This document shows positions 33,472 to 35,254 of a DNA stretch of 35,254 nucleotides, piece by piece. The translations under genes were made by a program, and so were the position numbers. A model generated the notes under the pieces. The model did not search any database. It was not told where the DNA came from and saw nothing but the letters and a program-made list of their open reading frames with translations. The first letter of the stretch is position 1. The number at the start of each line of letters is the position of its first letter. Source of the DNA: Carboxydothermus pertinax. GTDB lineage: Bacteria > Bacillota > Z-2901 > Carboxydothermales > Carboxydothermaceae. The stretch spans positions 1 to 35,254 of the forward strand of contig NZ_BDJK01000043.1 of NCBI RefSeq assembly GCF_001950255.1, read 5' to 3'.

Positions 33472-34262
33472 CTTTTGTTTATCCTCATAAAACCAAACCG
33501 GTTACGGTTACCGGCCCCCACTGCGCTTTAAACTGCGCCCACTGTGGGGGTCATTATTTAAAAAGTATGCTTCCTGTAGAAAAAATACCGAATTTAAAAA
33601 AGGTTAAAAGTCTTTTAATAAGTGGTGGTTGCACTAAAGACGGTAAAGTTCCGTGGTTAAAACATGCGGAATTTTTAGCCGACCAAAAAGGAAACTTAAA
33701 ATACAATTTTCATGTGGGATTAATCGATGACGACCGGGAAATTGACCTATTGGCCCAAATAGCAGATACGGTGTCCTTTGATTTTGTTGTAGATGACGAA
33801 ACGATCGCTAAAGTTTATCACTTAAATAAAACCGGGGAAGATTATTTAAACACTTACCGGAAATTAAAGGCGAAAGTTCCGGTGCTACCCCATATAACTA
33901 TTGGCCTTTTGGGCGGGGAAATTAAAGGGGAATTTATGGCCATAAAAGCGCTTGGGGAATTTAATCCTCCGGCGATTGTGTTTATTATCTTCCGCCCTAC
34001 CCCCAATACGGGCTTTTTCGAGCGAAAACCACCGGAAATTGCCAAGGTAACTGAAGTTTTTGAATTTACGCATAAACTTTTTCCCGATACTCCCTTATAT
34101 TTAGGCTGTATGCGGCCGGGAGGGAAATACCGGGAAGAGGTTGATTTAAAAGCTTTAGAGCTGGGTTTTGCGCGAATTGTGCAGCCTCATCCGGAGGTAG
34201 TAAAGAAAGCCCGGGAACTTGGCTTTGAAATTGAGGAAGCGGGAGAGTGCTGCGTGTTATGA
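33459..34262 (+). CDS. Radical SAM protein, candidate lipoyl synthase component (LipS1/LipS2 type)
   Basis: The 267-residue protein carries the radical SAM cysteines C22-x3-C26-x2-C29 (CALNCAHC) and further conserved-looking cysteines at C58 (SGGCTKDGK), C217 (YLGCMRPGG) and a C264-C265 pair three residues from the end, enough for a second cluster. Its TTG start overlaps gcvPB by 13 bases (GAGGTGG upstream), which ties it to the glycine cleavage operon, whose H protein needs lipoate. Two adjacent radical SAM proteins with auxiliary cysteines fit the LipS1/LipS2 two-protein lipoyl synthases described in archaea and some bacteria. I cannot say which of the two this is, and biotin-synthase-like or other sulfur chemistry remains possible. 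Confidence 0.7.
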   Translation: MAKITFVYPHKTKPVTVTGPHCALNCAHCGGHYLKSMLPVEKIPNLKKVKSLLISGGCTKDGKVPWLKHAEFLADQKGNLKYNFHVGLIDDDREIDLLAQIADTVSFDFVVDDETIAKVYHLNKTGEDYLNTYRKLKAKVPVLPHITIGLLGGEIKGEFMAIKALGEFNPPAIVFIIFRPTPNTGFFERKPPEIAKVTEVFEFTHKLFPDTPLYLGCMRPGGKYREEVDLKALELGFARIVQPHPEVVKKARELGFEIEEAGECCVL

Positions 34263-35176
34263 GAGCATCAATTGGGACGTTGGCGGCGTTAAAACTAAAA
34301 AAAGTGAAGGTAGAAGCGCTTCCCACTACGGCTTACTTTATGTTAGGGGAGAAATGTCTCCACGATTGCGCTTTCTGTTCCCAGGCAAGATCAAGTAGTG
34401 CTGACTTAGAGCTATTGTCCCGGGTAACCTGGCCTAAGATAGAAGAGGAATCAGTTTTTAAAGCCTTGGGACAAACAAATTCAGTCCGCAGGGCTTGTTT
34501 TCAGGTAGTGCACACCAAGGAAAGTTTTAAAGAAATTTTAGAAAAAACCAAAAAACTAAAAGAAAAAGCAACAATACCTCTATGTGTCTCGTACAACGTT
34601 CGGGATGAAAAAGAAGCCCGGCAAATTTTTGCAGCGGGAGCAGATCATCTAAGCCTTCCCTTGGATGGAGCCGTTAAAAGGGTTTATGAAAAAGTTAAAG
34701 GTAAAAATTATGAGGAACTGTACCAAAAATTAATTGACTTAGCAGCAAACTTTCCCGGAAAAATAGGTACCCACTTAATAGCTGGCCTCGGGGAGACCGA
34801 AGAGGAAATGCTTAAAGTTATGGCCGACCTTTTAAAACATAATATTACCATAGCATTATTTGCCTTTACCCCTATACCCGGGACGAGTTTAGAAGATAAA
34901 ACTCCTCCAGATATTAAAAGCTACCGCCGCCTTCAGGCGGCCTTCTATCTTCTGAAAAACAACCTAAAAGATATAAGAGAATTTACCTTTAAAAACGGCA
35001 AAGTCGTAAATTTTGGATTAAAGAGGGAAGAGATGGCAGAACTATTTAAAGATGGGGAAGCTTTTCGTACCAGTGGTTGTCCCGACTGCAATCGTCCCTA
35101 TTACAACGAACGGCCCGGTGGGGTGATGTATAATTATCCACGTCCGTTGACTTCAGAGGAAATCCGAGACCCCTGA
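34259..35176 (+). CDS. Radical SAM protein, candidate lipoyl synthase partner
   Basis: The 305-residue protein has the radical SAM motif C33-x3-C37-x2-C40 (CLHDCAFC), more cysteines at C80 and C109, a typical THLIAGLGETEEEM strand and a C-terminal C274-x2-C277 pair (SGCPDCNRPYYNERPGG). It resembles the biotin synthase-like radical SAM family. The ATG at 34259 overlaps the upstream stop codon in ATGA; a GTG at 34247 is also possible. The tight coupling shows the two radical SAM proteins work together, most likely inserting sulfur to make lipoate for GcvH. The gene ends inside the right-hand copy of the 86-bp repeat, which encodes the last four codons and the stop. Confidence 0.7.
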   Translation: MRASIGTLAALKLKKVKVEALPTTAYFMLGEKCLHDCAFCSQARSSSADLELLSRVTWPKIEEESVFKALGQTNSVRRACFQVVHTKESFKEILEKTKKLKEKATIPLCVSYNVRDEKEARQIFAAGADHLSLPLDGAVKRVYEKVKGKNYEELYQKLIDLAANFPGKIGTHLIAGLGETEEEMLKVMADLLKHNITIALFAFTPIPGTSLEDKTPPDIKSYRRLQAAFYLLKNNLKDIREFTFKNGKVVNFGLKREEMAELFKDGEAFRTSGCPDCNRPYYNERPGGVMYNYPRPLTSEEIRDP

Positions 35177-35248
35177 AAAAAGTATTATAAAAAATAGAAA
35201 ATGTAGAATAAAATAACAATAGCCCCTAAATTTATGATATAATTTATG
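35163..35248. repeat. 86-bp terminal inverted repeat, right copy
   Basis: Exact reverse complement of bases 1-86. It covers the final codons and stop of the second radical SAM gene and the AT-rich sequence after it. Only six bases follow before the window ends. Confidence 0.95.
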
Positions 35249-35254
35249 TATAAT

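Noticed and set aside
1-35254. CRISPR arrays, insertion sequences and prophage genes
   Set aside because: No regularly spaced repeats and no transposase, integrase or phage structural genes were found; the only long repeats are the terminal 86-bp pair and the 22-bp hemE repeat.

Overview
The window looks like chromosome of a thermophilic, anaerobic, spore-lineage Firmicute. I see a dnaG-rpoD housekeeping block, an AroH/TyrA/AroF aromatic operon, frequent TTG and GTG starts, consensus sigma-A promoters, B12 and glycine riboswitches, and candidate Spo0A boxes. The combination of a methylaspartate ammonia-lyase, a double-cubane-cluster-type protein with its ATPase, and a glycine cleavage operon matches what I remember of Carboxydothermus (C. 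hydrogenoformans or a close relative). I could not run a search to confirm this.

Layout. 1-571: an 86-bp repeat, then an RDD membrane protein. 865-6049: thpR, an NADPH-dependent-FMN-reductase-like flavoprotein, a dGTPase-like HD protein, dnaG and rpoD. 6087-6447: a strong promoter, three tRNAs (Met, Glu, Val) and a terminator. 6519-9020: trmK, nif3 and a coiled-coil zinc-ribbon protein. 9113-9852 (minus): RNase P RNA and a YbjQ protein. 9853-10493: a gene-free stretch with hairpins. 10494-12563: an EamA transporter, mgsA and an arginase-fold protein. 12726-13241: an unknown protein. 13238-15902 (minus): aroF-tyrA-aroH behind a leader with two terminator-like hairpins. 16055-20295: a three-subunit molybdopterin oxidoreductase (catalytic, four-cluster ferredoxin and NrfD-type membrane subunits). 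20360-21698: a cobalamin riboswitch and cobT. 21711-25223 (minus): the haem genes hemE-hemH-hemY. 25265-26620: methylaspartate ammonia-lyase. 26621-28827: a structured leader, then a single-chain 2-hydroxyacyl-CoA-dehydratase-like protein and its BadF-type ATPase. 28881-35176: a tandem glycine riboswitch, gcvT-gcvH-gcvPA-gcvPB, and two radical SAM genes.

How the genes work together. The last operon is the most coherent. Glycine sensing controls the glycine cleavage system, whose H protein needs lipoate. The two radical SAM proteins that overlap gcvPB and each other are good candidates for a two-protein lipoyl synthase (LipS1/LipS2 type). The dehydratase-like protein and its ATPase resemble the double-cubane cluster protein and its reductase, an ATP-driven low-potential reduction system whose natural substrate is not evident from the sequence. 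Its leader contains a degenerate tRNA(Sec)-like fold that can pair with the same bases that could mask the ribosome binding site.

The two ends of the window (1-86 and 35163-35248) are perfect inverted copies of each other. They are either recombination-prone repeats or the points where an assembly contig broke.
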